Shown in pieces: positions 1 to 10,449 of a DNA stretch of 64,000 nucleotides. The position numbers and the translations under genes were made by a program. The notes beneath the pieces are model-generated. The model searched no databases. It had not been told where the DNA came from and saw only the letters and a program-made list of their open reading frames with translations. Position 1 is the stretch's first letter. Each line of letters begins with the position of its first letter. This DNA comes from Gautieria morchelliformis (Eukaryota; Basidiomycota; Agaricomycetes; Gomphales; Gomphaceae): NCBI GenBank assembly GCA_015179125.1, contig WHVA01000551.1:1-64000 (forward strand), given 5' to 3'.

Positions 1-854
1 CTATTTGAGCAACTAGAGGTGGAGTATCTCGGCCTCATCCTCTCTCAAGGACAGGTTGCCATGGACCCAGTCAAGGTTGCAGGGGTGCGGGACTGGCCAA
101 TACCACGTAACGTCACTGAAGTCAAATCATTCCTTGGTTTCATCAACTTCTACCGTAGATTTGTGGAAGACTTCTCACACATTGCAAAGCCCCTCAACCA
201 GTTGACAAAACAGGATGCCCAATGGTCTTGGGATCCCAATGGCCCCAGAGCAAGCGTCCTTTGACAAGCTCAAAACTCCTCATCACCTCAACACCGATCC
301 TTGTCCTCCCTGATCAAGACAAACATTTCCGTCTTGAAACAGATGCCTCAGCCTATGCCACAGGAGCAGTACTGTCCCAGCTATGTAATGATGGCAAATG
401 GCGGCCTGTGGGGTTTGTCTCCAAAAGCCTCAATGATGCTGAACGCAACTATGCCATCCATGACAAGGAGCTTCTTTTCTGTGATTCGGGGATTAGAGGA
501 ATGGCACCACATCTTAGAGGGAACGAAGCACAAGATTGAGATTCTCAATGACCATCAGAATCTCACCTACTTCCGCACTGCACAAAACCTGAACCGTCGT
601 CAAGCACGCTGGTCACTCTACCTCTCTCACTTTGATTTTTGAGCTGATCCATCGTCCTGGTCGTCATTCAGCCAAGCCTGATGCACTCTCATGACGCGTG
701 GATCATAAGCGGGGGGAGGGAAGACAACCAAAATCAAGTCTTACTTACCCCTGACTTGTTCCACATCAAGGCGAATCCCCAGAGGCTGGTGCGCAGTTAG
801 TCCCAGGTGAAGGTGATGCTTTCCTCAATCGAGTAAGGAACTGTGTAGACCGGG

Positions 855-2405
855 ATGAAAAGGTTGTCAAGGCTCTCAAAGAACTGGGCTCCTCTGGCAA
901 TTTACGAGGGGAAGAGTGGTCTGAACAGGATGGGCTTGTCCTCTATCACAACAAAGTGTACGTGCCACTTGATGCAAAAACTACGACATGACATAGTGAA
1001 AGCGCACCATGACATGCCTCTCACCGGTCACCCTGGTCGTTGGAGAACCACTGAACTAGTTGCTCGGAGTTACTGGTGGCCTGGGATGGGACGTTACATT
1101 GCAAAATATGTGAAGGCCTGTGACCTGTGCAACCGGACAAAAACCTTCCCTGCTTCTCCCATTGGCAAGCTTCTACCAAACCGTATCCCAGACCGTAGAT
1201 GGCAGGTTATGTCTGTTGACTTGATTGTAGAACTGCCTACCAGTCATGGCTATGATGCTCTCCTTGTTGTCGTCGATCGCCTCTCAAAGCGGGCACATGT
1301 CATTCCCACCACTTCAGATGTAACTTCGGTGGGAGTTGCCCGACTCTTCCGTGATCATGTTTGGAAACTTCATGGGCTCCCTGAAGAAATCATCAGTGAT
1401 CGAGGCACACAGTTCATCTCCCAGTTCATGCGTGAACTGAACAAACTTCTTGTTGTCAAAGTCGCTGCCTCTACTGCTTATCACCCCCAAACTGATGGAC
1501 AGACTGAAAGGGTTAATCAGGAGATTGAGCAATACCTTCGACTATTCATCAACCAGCGTCAGGATGATTGGTTCGAATGGATATCCTTGGCCGAGTTTGC
1601 CTATAACAACCGAATCCATGCCTCAACCCAGACTACACCCTTCATGTTGGACAGTGGCCAACATCCAAGGCTGGGACTGGAACCAGTCCGGGAAACTCGA
1701 CTCGAGGCCCTGGATGAGTTCACAACGCGGATGGAAGCGGCCACGAGAGAAGCTCGTTCAGCCCTGTCCAAGGCAGCAGAGGACATGGCACGCTTCTATG
1801 ACGTGCACCATAAAGCAGCCCCAGTTTATAAGCTTGGTGACAAGGTCTGGCTCAATGCACAAAACATCACAACCACTCGCCCAATGAAGAAGCTAGACCA
1901 CAAGTGGCTAGGTCCCTACACTGTTAATAAGGTGGTCTCACGAAATGCCTATGGTCTAAATCTTCCTGCATCCTTTGGTCACACACATCCAGTGTTCTCT
2001 GTCGTCCTGCTTCGGCCATATGAAGATGACCCAATTCTTGAACGTCATGCCCCTCTACCACCCCCCCCTGTCATACGGGATGGAGCCGAAGAATATGAAG
2101 TTGAAAGGATTCTAGACAGCAGGATGTTCCGTGGAAGGTTGGAGTATCTCGTGCGCTGGAAGGGCTATGGAGCTGCCGACGATCTCTGGCTACCAGCGAA
2201 AGATGTCTCTGGGGCAAAGCGACTCATTAAGGAATTTCACCGGCAGAACCCAGAGGCACCTCAGCGTATCTCAGCAGCCACATACATGTCCCTCCCTTTC
2301 CAGAGATTTCAGAACTTCACAGAACCTTCCAGGCAAACTCTCTTCGACTGGACAGCAGGCAGGGCTTCTACTCATAATGTCAAGGGTCCAGGACCCCAAA
2401 GATAA
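855..2405 (+). CDS. Gypsy integrase with C-terminal chromodomain (fossil part)
   Basis: This open stretch of about 516 residues belongs to the pol polyprotein of the fossil, not to a host gene. It shows an H-H-C-C zinc-binding region ending in CDLCNRTK, a DDE core with a first Asp in MSVDLIVELP and a second in SDRGTQF, and the family block AYHPQTDGQTERVN. Near the C-terminus is a chromodomain with YEVERILDSR and YLVRWKGY, the module that chromoviruses use to tether integration to marked chromatin. The first methionine is not the true start, because pol is made as one polyprotein. Confidence 0.9.
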   Translation: MKRLSRLSKNWAPLAIYEGKSGLNRMGLSSITTKCTCHLMQKLRHDIVKAHHDMPLTGHPGRWRTTELVARSYWWPGMGRYIAKYVKACDLCNRTKTFPASPIGKLLPNRIPDRRWQVMSVDLIVELPTSHGYDALLVVVDRLSKRAHVIPTTSDVTSVGVARLFRDHVWKLHGLPEEIISDRGTQFISQFMRELNKLLVVKVAASTAYHPQTDGQTERVNQEIEQYLRLFINQRQDDWFEWISLAEFAYNNRIHASTQTTPFMLDSGQHPRLGLEPVRETRLEALDEFTTRMEAATREARSALSKAAEDMARFYDVHHKAAPVYKLGDKVWLNAQNITTTRPMKKLDHKWLGPYTVNKVVSRNAYGLNLPASFGHTHPVFSVVLLRPYEDDPILERHAPLPPPPVIRDGAEEYEVERILDSRMFRGRLEYLVRWKGYGAADDLWLPAKDVSGAKRLIKEFHRQNPEAPQRISAATYMSLPFQRFQNFTEPSRQTLFDWTAGRASTHNVKGPGPQR

Positions 2406-2487
2406 GCGATATCGGCCTCCGCCTAACCAATTCATTCCGATAAGCTATATATCCCCTCTTCACCTGTGACCGCTCGCTTCCACTGCA

Positions 2488-3108
2488 TTGACCCCACCAT
2501 ATCCATCAACCATGTCCTCGCCCGCCATTGAGCTTGTTGCCCTCCCCAGCTTCACCCAAAACCTCTCTGACCTGCCAAACATGTCACGTGTCGATCCCAC
2601 CCTCCTGCACTTCTCCGGCTTCTCGTCATCCAGAGCAGCCAGTGAAGCCAAGCTACAAAGGATGCTTGACTACCGTGATCTCGACGTCGCATGGTCTTCA
2701 AAGTGGTCCGTCAGCTCTGAGGACCTCACACCAGCGAAGAGTCAGGCGCCCACTCGCCCTGCACTCGCATTCCTCAGACCCCGACACAGACGAGAGAACA
2801 CGTACTACGTCGGCGACCCTGTCTTCCTCAACGATGGAACCCCCCCGTGTGGAACCCCCTACACTTTCGAAGGCTGGGTGGAGCGACGTTTCCGTAACAT
2901 GGCAGGAGAGCGAATACGTCGAGCAAGGTTCCGAGGGCCGCACTTGCCCATGGACCCCAATCCCCCTGAGCTCATCATTGACCTGCATTACCAGGAAGGG
3001 AAGGGTCAGGAGAGATGGTGGTCCCGCCTATGGCATACTTGGAAACGATGTCTTGGTGGATGTTGGGGGCTAGGTGGCAGCTGTGCTTGTCGGGACGACA
3101 AGCATTGA
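2488..3108 (+). CDS. Extra ORF between chromodomain and 3' LTR of the Gypsy fossil
   Basis: An open frame of about 206 codons lies between the chromodomain and the LTR and ends ten bases before the LTR start. It is Pro/Ser-rich at the start, has an Arg-rich middle (RRFRNMAGERIRRARFRG) and ends in a Trp/Cys-rich tail. I do not recognise a domain. It could be an envelope-unrelated accessory ORF carried by some basidiomycete chromoviruses, or transduced sequence. The frame is intact, which suggests it belongs to the element and was under selection in its source copy. Confidence 0.5.
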   Translation: MTPPYPSTMSSPAIELVALPSFTQNLSDLPNMSRVDPTLLHFSGFSSSRAASEAKLQRMLDYRDLDVAWSSKWSVSSEDLTPAKSQAPTRPALAFLRPRHRRENTYYVGDPVFLNDGTPPCGTPYTFEGWVERRFRNMAGERIRRARFRGPHLPMDPNPPELIIDLHYQEGKGQERWWSRLWHTWKRCLGGCWGLGGSCACRDDKH

Positions 3109-3118
3109 GAGGGGGGTG

Positions 3119-3550
3119 ATGTCAGGGTTCACGCGTTTCCTTCCACAAGTTTCTATTTCCTTCCATGAGTTTCCGTCACCTTCCATCAGTTTCCGTCACC
3201 TTCCGTCAGTTTCCATAACCTTCCGTCACATTCTGTCACATTCTGTCACATGTCACGTTCTGTCACTTTCTGTCACATGTCACTTTCTGTCACCTTCCGT
3301 AACCTTCTACAAGTTTCCATCTCCCCTATTATGTAAGCCTTGCCAGCGCTATAAGACTGTAGCCCATGTGGTGGCGTTTCCTCAGCTTGATCTCTGAGGA
3401 TACCCACTACACAGGCAAGTCCCCATGTATCTATCGTTGGTAGAGTTATAAACTGAGGATACCCACTACACAGTTGGTCATTGTCCTAGTATCGGCTCTT
3501 ATCTCCTTGAGTATCTTTGGTTGTGGCTTCGTCATTAGTGTTGCCCTCAC
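3119..3550 (+). repeat. 3' LTR of the Gypsy fossil
   Basis: The LTR starts with TGTCAGGGTTCACGCG directly after a purine tract (GAGAGGGGGG) and appears to end with CTCACA near 3550, giving TG...CA ends. Its first half is a degenerate short-period tandem array of TTCCGTCAC/TTCTGTCAC-like units (about 3140-3315). Its second half holds a 21-bp direct repeat at 3394-3414 and 3453-3473. The right boundary is placed where a second repeat family begins. Confidence 0.75.
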
Positions 3551-4010
3551 ACTGTGCTAAGAACAGGAAACAGTGCAAAGGGTGTCACATATTGAAGTCA
3601 ATTATCTGATTGCAGAACAGAGGCATACATGACTGGGTTTTACGCAAAGAGCTGAGACAACATGTCAGAAGGTAGAGGTAAGCAATTCTGGTGCGAGTGA
3701 AAGTGACTAGGATAAATGGAATAAGTAACTAAGGTGGAACAAGAGGAACTACAAGGCCGTGCAGGGTAGAACTAAGAACAATGGGCAAAAGAACACGGGG
3801 CATGTAAGTCTAATTGATAGTGGAACACATGGAAGTCCTGATGCTCCCGACTTCCTATGCTAAGGGTCAAGTACAAGTATGGAAGGCTGGTGAATAGAGT
3901 CATAAGGGGAAGTATGTGAATAGTAAAGAACAAGGGGATCAAAAGGTCAAAGTGCAGATGTTGTGGAATAGAGTCGGAGGAGGTGCGGAGGTACCAGAGT
4001 TGGTCGAGCA
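3551..4010 (-). repeat. LTR-like dispersed repeat, copy A
   Basis: This stretch is clearly related over about 245 bp to 60893-61135, starting with the shared CTGTGCTAAGAACAGG and including ATTATCTGATTGCAGAA and GAGACAACATGT. On the minus strand it looks like the 3' part of an LTR that ends in TTAGCACA, and in copy B a TATAAAAG box lies upstream of that end. No coding sequence is visible. The Gypsy LTR abuts it on the left and the Helitron hairpin on the right, so it may be the old target of one or both insertions. Confidence 0.5.
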
Positions 4011-4017
4011 GCATGTA

Positions 4018-4034
4018 CCCGCACTTCGTGCGGG
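4018..4034 (-). repeat. Candidate Helitron 3' terminal hairpin
   Basis: A perfect 7-bp stem with a 3-nt loop (CCCGCAC-TTC-GTGCGGG) lies about 170 bp beyond the helicase stop codon on the 3' side. Helitrons carry a GC-rich hairpin a few bases before their 3' end, so both position and shape fit. No clean CTRR tetranucleotide follows it. Confidence 0.55.
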
Positions 4035-4389
4035 GGTGTAGGTCAAACGCCTCAGTAAGGTCAAATGCATCAGTAAGTCTAACACATCGGGAAGTCTAAC
4101 ATATCAGTAAGGTCAAGTACATTGGGGAAAATCAAAGTAATCATTTCCATCAAGTAAGATGAAGTAAAACACATAAACCATATCAAGAGATGTGGATATA
4201 AAAAAATCAAGGAGCTCTAAGTAATACATCTTTATATACAATGTTGGTTGTGTCCAAACCCTCCTCAAGCAAGACCTTGACTCTGTTCCAATTGGTCTCT
4301 TTTGATACCCCAACATACAACTGACCATGTCCAAACACTGGATATCTCAGGTCCAGCCCAACCATACCCAAAGACTGTCCCTGAGACTT

Positions 4390-4809
4390 TTTTTTTTTTG
4401 AATTCTGTTTATTATACTGCCACCTTGGGGCCAGGCCCTATATAGGCAGTCTCTACCCGGAACGTGGAATAGAGTAATCAAAGTGTTTTACATGCTAGGG
4501 CATCGTAGTTACCGAAGTAAGCCAGAGATATGCTGGCACCAACATAGGATACTTCCTGTTTTGTTTACAATGCCTAATCACCTTAGATACATCTCAGTAC
4601 CGGCCAGTTTCAGTAGGTCTTATATGCCAGATGGAAGTCCAGGAGCCTCATAATCCTAACACTTATCGACACCTATCAGTGGGGTGAACCATTGTAGTAA
4701 TTACTGCTACAAATGGGGAGGGGGGAGATTCGAACCTGGAGGCTCTCCCTTCGCGTGATCCCAAACAGGCGCTTGGTTTGGGTCAGTTCCACCTGCACTA
4801 ACCGACCCC
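4390..4809 (-). mobile_element. tRNA-derived SINE with 12-bp target duplication
   Basis: On the minus strand the element begins with a tRNA-like head: GGTTAGTGCAGG resembles an A box, and GGTTCGAATC near 4725 is a near-perfect B box. The head ends are GGGG-rich and CCCC-rich, as in an acceptor stem. A body of about 300 bp and a terminal A tract follow (T run at 4389-4399 on the plus strand). It is flanked by TCCCTGAGACTT at 4378-4389 and again at 4810-4821, the mark of target-primed insertion. It lies inside the Helitron helicase between codons for conserved motifs, so it is younger than the Helitron. Confidence 0.88.
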
Positions 4810-7800
4810 TCCCTGAGACTTGTTGATAGTCATTGCAAATGCCAAACGCACTGGCACTGCCTCCTTTGCAGCACAAATGGCAACTCTCCCTCTGATGGCT
4901 TAATGATGATCCTGGGGATGAAAGCAGTATTTCCTGCACATGGACCTGAGATGATCCTGACCTCCAACACTCTAATGCTTATCCTCACCAATCGCAACCT
5001 TGTCCCATTGCACAGTCCTTGCTTCTGATCCAAATTGCGCAACAGCATCAGAGGCACTCTAGGCTTGACTTCCAAGCGAGCAGGAGGAAGACAGCCCATC
5101 TCTATGGAATTCAGATACTCCACAGGATACCGATCTGCATCGTCAGATTCTTCAATGGAATTTGCACAGTGCAAGACCTGAGCATCACCTGGAAACTCCC
5201 TAAACACCATGGAATTGATCTCATTGACCTCAGTGTTTCTGGCACAGAGGATGGCACGCTCCAGAAAGTAATTGTCCTGGGCAGGGACTTGATTGCCAAT
5301 GCCAGGGTATATTTCCTGGATCAGATCTTCAATTCCAGGGCCACAAACCATGTGAGGAGGCAATGAGAACGTATGATCTAGTGGGAGATCCTTTCCCTGG
5401 CCCACATTCTGCAGCCATTCTGCAAACCTGGCTCTGTCAGGGTCATTTCTCACCCACATGTTCTCTGTCAGATGGAGGACCTTGATCTTTGGCCACAGAT
5501 ATGACTTCTGAAGGGTAGCTCCCACGATATCCTCCTTGGAGCCTTTAGGGACAATTGGGAGAGTCTGCTGAAAGTCACCTCCAAAGGCAACTGTGATGCC
5601 ACCAAAGGGTCGGTCAGGCTGGTCAAGGAAATCCCTCAGTGTCCTGTCAATGGCCTCTATGGCATGTGCTGCATTGCAGCCTCATCCCAGATGAGGAGAC
5701 TGGCCTGTCTCAGCATGTCAGCCTTGTCAGAGTTCTTTGTGATGGAGGAGAGAGAGCACTCATGGACAGGAATGGGAATTCCAAGCATGCTATGAGAGGT
5801 TGTACCCTTAGTGAGGATAAGTGCAGCCATTGCATATGAGGCTACTGCAATCACAATGAGACTCTCCGCTCTACAGGAGTGGATTAGAGTGTTCCATGTG
5901 AATGATTTCCCAGCCCCACCTGAGCCAGTGATAAAAAACATTTGTCCGTCAGGTTTCCCATGAGCATCTCTGGTCAGTGCTGACCGTAATATCTGATCAT
6001 GCACAGACCTTTGGCCCTCATTCAGCTTAGGAACCTCCTCATCAGCTATGTCCCTCTCTTGAACAGGGTCATAGTCCCTCTGCTCAGCTATGAACCTGTT
6101 TCCAATGAGGGCCTCCCACTCGCCTGCCACCCGAGGCATATCATCAAAGCTGCTCAAGGACATTCCACCCTGCTGGAGGATTTTTTCCAGGAGAAAGAGG
6201 CCAAAATCATAAACCTGATTGTCCCGTGGATCCTGCATACAGTGTCTGATTTGGAGCTGATGTCTGAGATCATCATATATGTGCTCCTTGAAGCCATCCC
6301 ATAGTCTGCCAGGACCCAATGGATTTCAATGGCCAAGGATGGTGGCAAAGAGATGTCTGAGCTGAGCACCTGTTTTCATGCCACTGGCTTCCTGGAGACA
6401 CAACCTCAACTCCTGATCATCATCCAGCAGTCCCCTTGCACGACAGGCCTCCTTGTAAGTAGCATATTGTATGCCATCCACCGACCTAAGCTCCTCAAAG
6501 GATCTAGCCCCCTTGACCACTGTGAGGAGAGTGCGCACAAAAAATCTCTCTCCTGATTTAGGGTTTGCAAAGTGAAGGCAACCAATGCTATAACCTCCTT
6601 GGCGTGGTGTCCATACCTTTTCCTGTGATTGCCAGGTAAAATGCTCAGGAAACTCCACATAGAGCAGATCACGTGCTTCAGAGTAGATATCATTGGCCTC
6701 AAAGTAAGTCATGAGCGGTGTCTTTTTCACCTCAGCCCTTTCCAGGATGTTGTCCACATCCTGGTTGGGATCAAAGATGATTGTGTGGTGGTCCTTTTCA
6801 TGGACTGGCAGTGCCATGACTGCAGGCACCTGGGTGTGGATTTCCTGCTCCAGCAACCTCCAACAGGCCTCATGAGCACTGACATAGCGAGCATCCAGGT
6901 ACTGCTTAATTTCATCCTGGCTGCGACCAAACTCCATGGTGGTCCAATCATGGCCCTTGTAGAGATACTTGTGGATATACCTGATACACCTCACATTGAT
7001 GGTGAGTTCAGGGTTGATGTGACATCAGAATTTGAGCAAGAGCAGAGCAGAGTATGGCACAACCCATCTGTTGTCCAGCATGTCACCTCTGACATTGTGC
7101 AGCCTTCCATCATTGCGATGATGATATCTTGGATATCCATCCTCATTCAGACTGGTTTCCTCACAGAATGGCTTTGGGAAGTTTTTCTTGCACTTGCCAT
7201 TTTCCATGCAGGGTGCCTTTCGATTCATTTCTCCACAGGGACCAGGTGTCATCAGCTCACAGACCAACCGGTAGAGGACAGGATGAGTCTCTGGATCAGG
7301 GAACTCTGCTGAAATCATTGAATCCACCTCATATGGATGTCTGATCTTGGAATATCTTTCAAACCAGATAAGAATATGCATGTGTGGGAGTCCCCTTTTC
7401 TGGAATTCAATGGTGTGCATGCGACTGACGGTTTCCCCAAAAATCTTTTCCTTGACGATCAAGTCAATGAGGTATTTCTTTTTGAGCTGGAACACCCGTG
7501 ACACCAAGTCAGGTCTATCCTGAGGAGTTTGTCCAGGCAACAATGCATCCAATATCTCCTGCCAGTTGGGATTGGCAGTCATGGTAATAAAGAGATCAGC
7601 CACACCATACTTCCTTGAAATGGCCAGAGAATTCTGCAGGTTTTCCTGCATGTCCCGTGCCCCCCCCCTGAAATGTGGCAGGCAGAATGGATCTTGTGCC
7701 CAAGTTGTTTGGATCTCTGTCATTGTCATTGCAATGAAAGGCATCCATCATCTGGTTATACATCTCAGCACGGAGAGTGTGTTGATTTGTCCTGATCCAC

Positions 7801-8840
7801 CTCAGCCTGCTTTGCTCTGCAGCGGCCCAAGAGTCTACAATGTACTGCTGGAATAATTTGCCAGCACACAGGAGTGTTGTAGGTTCTTCTGTTCTCTGGA
7901 AGAGACGATAGGAATGGTACTGAATTTGGGTGACATGCCCAAGTCGCTCACGCTCGCCTGGTAATTGGCAATAGCGAATACCAGGTTGCCACCCTAACTC
8001 TCCCCTGGGAAAGAGCAAAACATAGTGAAGAGAGGCATAGTTTGGATTCATATCGGATACCCTTCGAAAGCGTCCACCTTTGAGCTGGACAATAACATCC
8101 CTAGGTTCAGGGTTGATGCCATCTCCAGGAAGAACCACCGCAATCTCATCCACAGTAGGGATATAATACCTCCTAGGATCCCTGTGTTCCCTGTATATGA
8201 GCCTCGCCTGGATCTCACCATTCTGTCCCTGAGCTCTGAGCCTCTCAGCCACTTGCTTATATATGGCAATATGAGGATTGCACACCAGGAGCATTTCCTG
8301 AAAGTCTCCCATGACAGTTGGAGACAGACCTGGGTTACGTGTCTTCCTCTGTGCCAAAGCCAATGCTGGATCATATATATAAAGCTGGGCATACATTATC
8401 TCCCTCCCAGGGTTAGGGATGAGAGAGTCATGAATATGATACAGTTCGCCCTGCAGCTTGAGGACATATGGACCACGACCCTCCCGAAGCAAATCTAGAT
8501 CAAAGTCGGCTCCCAACGAAGTGAATGCAAATGCAGCATTGTACTGCCTGATGTTCTGGCGAAACTGTTTGGCCTCAGGGTCCTGGCCCTCTAAGAGCTG
8601 TCTCATTGGCTGAGGGAGCACTGGCAGCTCTGGAAGCTGCACCTTTCCTTTCATACAGCAATCACCAAACCTGGGCCGCACATTTGAGGATTTCTGCAGG
8701 TGTTCTGCCATCCAGTGCAATGCTTTACAGTCAGGGCAGGAAACAACCATGGGACCCAAATCATGACGCTGCACATCTGCCTCGATTATTCTAGAGCGAC
8801 CAAGTGGAATAGGAGGAGGAGGTCGCTGAGGACGCTGCCG

Positions 8841-9067
8841 AGGTACAGGGAGTGGCTGAGGAGGCTGAGGAGGTGCAGGGAGTGGCAGAAGAGGCTGTGG
8901 AGGTGCAGGGAGTGGCTGAGGAGGCTGAGGAGGTGCAGGGACTCGCTGAAGAGGCTGTGGAGGTGCAGGGAGTGGCAGAAGAGGCTGTGGGGGTGCAGGG
9001 AGTGGCTGAGGAGGCTGAGGAGGTGCAGGGAGTCGCTGAAGAGGCCGCAGAAGCGCAGGGAGTAGCC
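8841..9067. repeat. 30-bp minisatellite coding a Pro-rich repeat
   Basis: Seven full 30-bp units (8841-9050) and one partial unit lie in tandem, for example AGGTGCAGGGAGTGGCTGAG plus ten more bases. Two main unit types alternate. Because 30 is a multiple of three, the array adds ten-residue PLPAPPQP-type units in the Helitron N-terminal region. A weaker copy may precede it at 8811-8840. Confidence 0.85.
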
Positions 9068-9737
9068 AAGGCATTGGTCTTATTGCATTGGCCTGAGCCG
9101 GCAATGCTGCCACTCCTGCAGAACCTACTACAGGAGTATTAGCTGCCTGTCTACCTCTTCCCAATTGCTGAAATATAGCAGACTGCTCAGCAGCCTGAGC
9201 ACGCAACTGTGCAATTCCTGCAGAACCAACCACAGGAAGATTGGGAGGTGGCTGTATAGGCTCCTGCCTGTACCTTCTCATGGGCTGTGCTGCTGGGATT
9301 CCTGCTAACTGAGCACAAAGGGTTGCCACCTGCTGTCCAGGACTGGGATCCGGAGGACGTGACGGCCCTGCAGGCATAGGAGGACATGGTGGCCCTGCAA
9401 GGATAGGAGGACGTGATGGCCCAGCCACAGGTTGTTGAAAAGGATCAGCGACATTGCTTCTAGGAGGAGGGTGACGGATGGCAAAAGGCTGTGGTGGAGG
9501 GGGAGCCTGGTCCTAAGCTCTGACAGCAGCAGCAGCAAGTGCACGCGCTCTCCAATCAGTGGGCGACATCATATGACCCTCTTGCTCCTCCCTTGCCCTT
9601 TCACGCTCCTGCTGACGATTTCTCTCTGGAGTAGAAGGATCCCTGAGAAATGCAGGTATAAGCTTAGAGGAACAATCAAGCTACCACAATTCAACTTACA
9701 TTTGCAAGCAGATGCTCATGTTGTTAATTTTTCTCGG

Positions 9738-9967
9738 GCAAAGTCAGGGGAATTTATTGATGTCTAATTAAAACAAATGTCAGACGGCTCACGCCAGACC
9801 ACAGAGAAATACATACGTACCAAGGAAGGGGCAGGGAATTTGTTTGTTAGGCAAAGTCAAGGGAATTTATTAATTTCTATTTTAAAATAAAATAAATAAA
9901 TGTCAGATGGCTCACACCAGACCACAGAGAAATATATGTACCAAGGAAGGGATGGGGAATTTTTTTG
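9738..9967. repeat. Diverged tandem duplication of about 112 bp
   Basis: The stretch 9738-9844 is repeated at about 9850-9967. Shared blocks include GGCAAAGTCA, AATGTCAGA-GGCTCAC, CAGACCACAGAGAAATA and GTACCAAGGAAGGG. The second copy has an A/T-rich insertion (TTTTAAAATAAAATAAATAA). No coding sequence is seen. It lies upstream of the Helitron gene and may be part of its 5' region. Confidence 0.7.
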
Positions 9968-10318
9968 ATGAAAATATCCAAGTCTTCTTCGGCTATCCAA
10001 CTGGAATAATTCCAGTAAAAGGTCCTGGTCCTGGGGAGATGTCTTCTTCAGCCACCAGTAGTGCAAGTCAACACTAAAAGAACTGCAATGCAATTGTGGC
10101 TCCCTCTAAGGCAGCCTGGGATGACTACCTTGCTCCTTAGCAGAGAAAAAGCTGCCCCACTGAAGAGGTCAACCCCAATAGTTCAATGCAGAGATCTCCC
10201 TGGGAAGAGATCTTTTGTCCTCTATACTATATAGGCTATCTATTATTTCGCTCTCATGCAATTTTATTCTATCTAGTGGGCAGAGAGGAGAGGAGGGGGG
10301 TGGTAGAGTGCGCAGCGC

Positions 10319-10449
10319 GGCTTTGAGTGCTTGAGCCGGCACACCGGCGTGAACCGCTGATAGCGCCAGGGGCTCGTGGCTGCGCCTCAAGCGCTGGAGC
10401 CGGCAGACCGGCGTAAACCGCGGGTAGGGCCTAGGGCTCGCGGCTGCGC
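10319..10449. repeat. GC-rich tandem repeat, two units of about 65 bp
   Basis: Two adjacent units share GAGCCGGCA-ACCGGCGT-AACCGC and GGGCTCG-GGCTGCGCC. The block is much more GC-rich than its flanks and ends near CGCTCGCATGCTCCGC. No ORF is supported. It could belong to the 5' end of the Helitron or be an unrelated insertion. Confidence 0.55.

Larger units (their letters stand above)
1..3550 (+). mobile_element. Ty3/Gypsy chromovirus (LTR retrotransposon) fossil, 3' half
   Basis: The parts run in the order expected of a chromodomain-bearing Ty3/Gypsy element: the end of the reverse transcriptase (about 1-230), RNase H (about 300-650), integrase with an HHCC zinc-binding region and DDE core (about 970-2000), a chromodomain (about 2090-2260), an extra ORF (2488-3108), a purine tract ending at about 3118, and a 3' LTR. 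The 5' half and 5' LTR lie outside the window. The polymerase part has a few breaks (about two or three), whereas the integrase-chromodomain part is open over its length, so this is a fairly young but inactive copy. Family membership is certain from the integrase and chromodomain; the exact lineage was not determined. Confidence 0.93.
4207..9655 (-). pseudogene. Helitron Rep/PIF1-like helicase (decayed)
   Basis: From the N-terminus it has an Arg/Glu-rich start (about 9655-9520), a Pro-rich 10-residue repeat (about 9067-8841), the Helitron-like N-terminal domain, the HUH nuclease region (GLPHMHILIWF near 7380) and a YIHKYLYKG block near 6970. The helicase follows, with Walker A GSGGAGKSF near 5915, motif II IWDEAAM near 5690, GGDFQQTLP near 5570, and the last motifs NKSQGQSLG and [10 protein letters not shown] near 4370-4310. 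The stop is at 4207. The frame is broken by an in-frame TAG near 9516 and by shifts near 7700 (in a run of C), 7025, 6320, 5660 and 4860, and the SINE at 4390-4809 cuts the last helicase motifs apart. It is not functional. Confidence 0.9.
4018..9660 (-). mobile_element. Helitron (rolling-circle DNA transposon), decayed, SINE-interrupted
   Basis: The unit is defined by a minus-strand Rep/helicase gene and a candidate 3' terminal hairpin at 4018-4034. Helitrons replicate by rolling circle using an HUH endonuclease and a PIF1-type helicase. The 3' CTRR end is not clear: the bases after the hairpin on the minus strand read TACATGCTGCT. The 5' TC end was not found and could lie anywhere from about 9660 to 10600. 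The copy is inactive, with several frameshifts and a SINE in the helicase. Confidence 0.85.
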
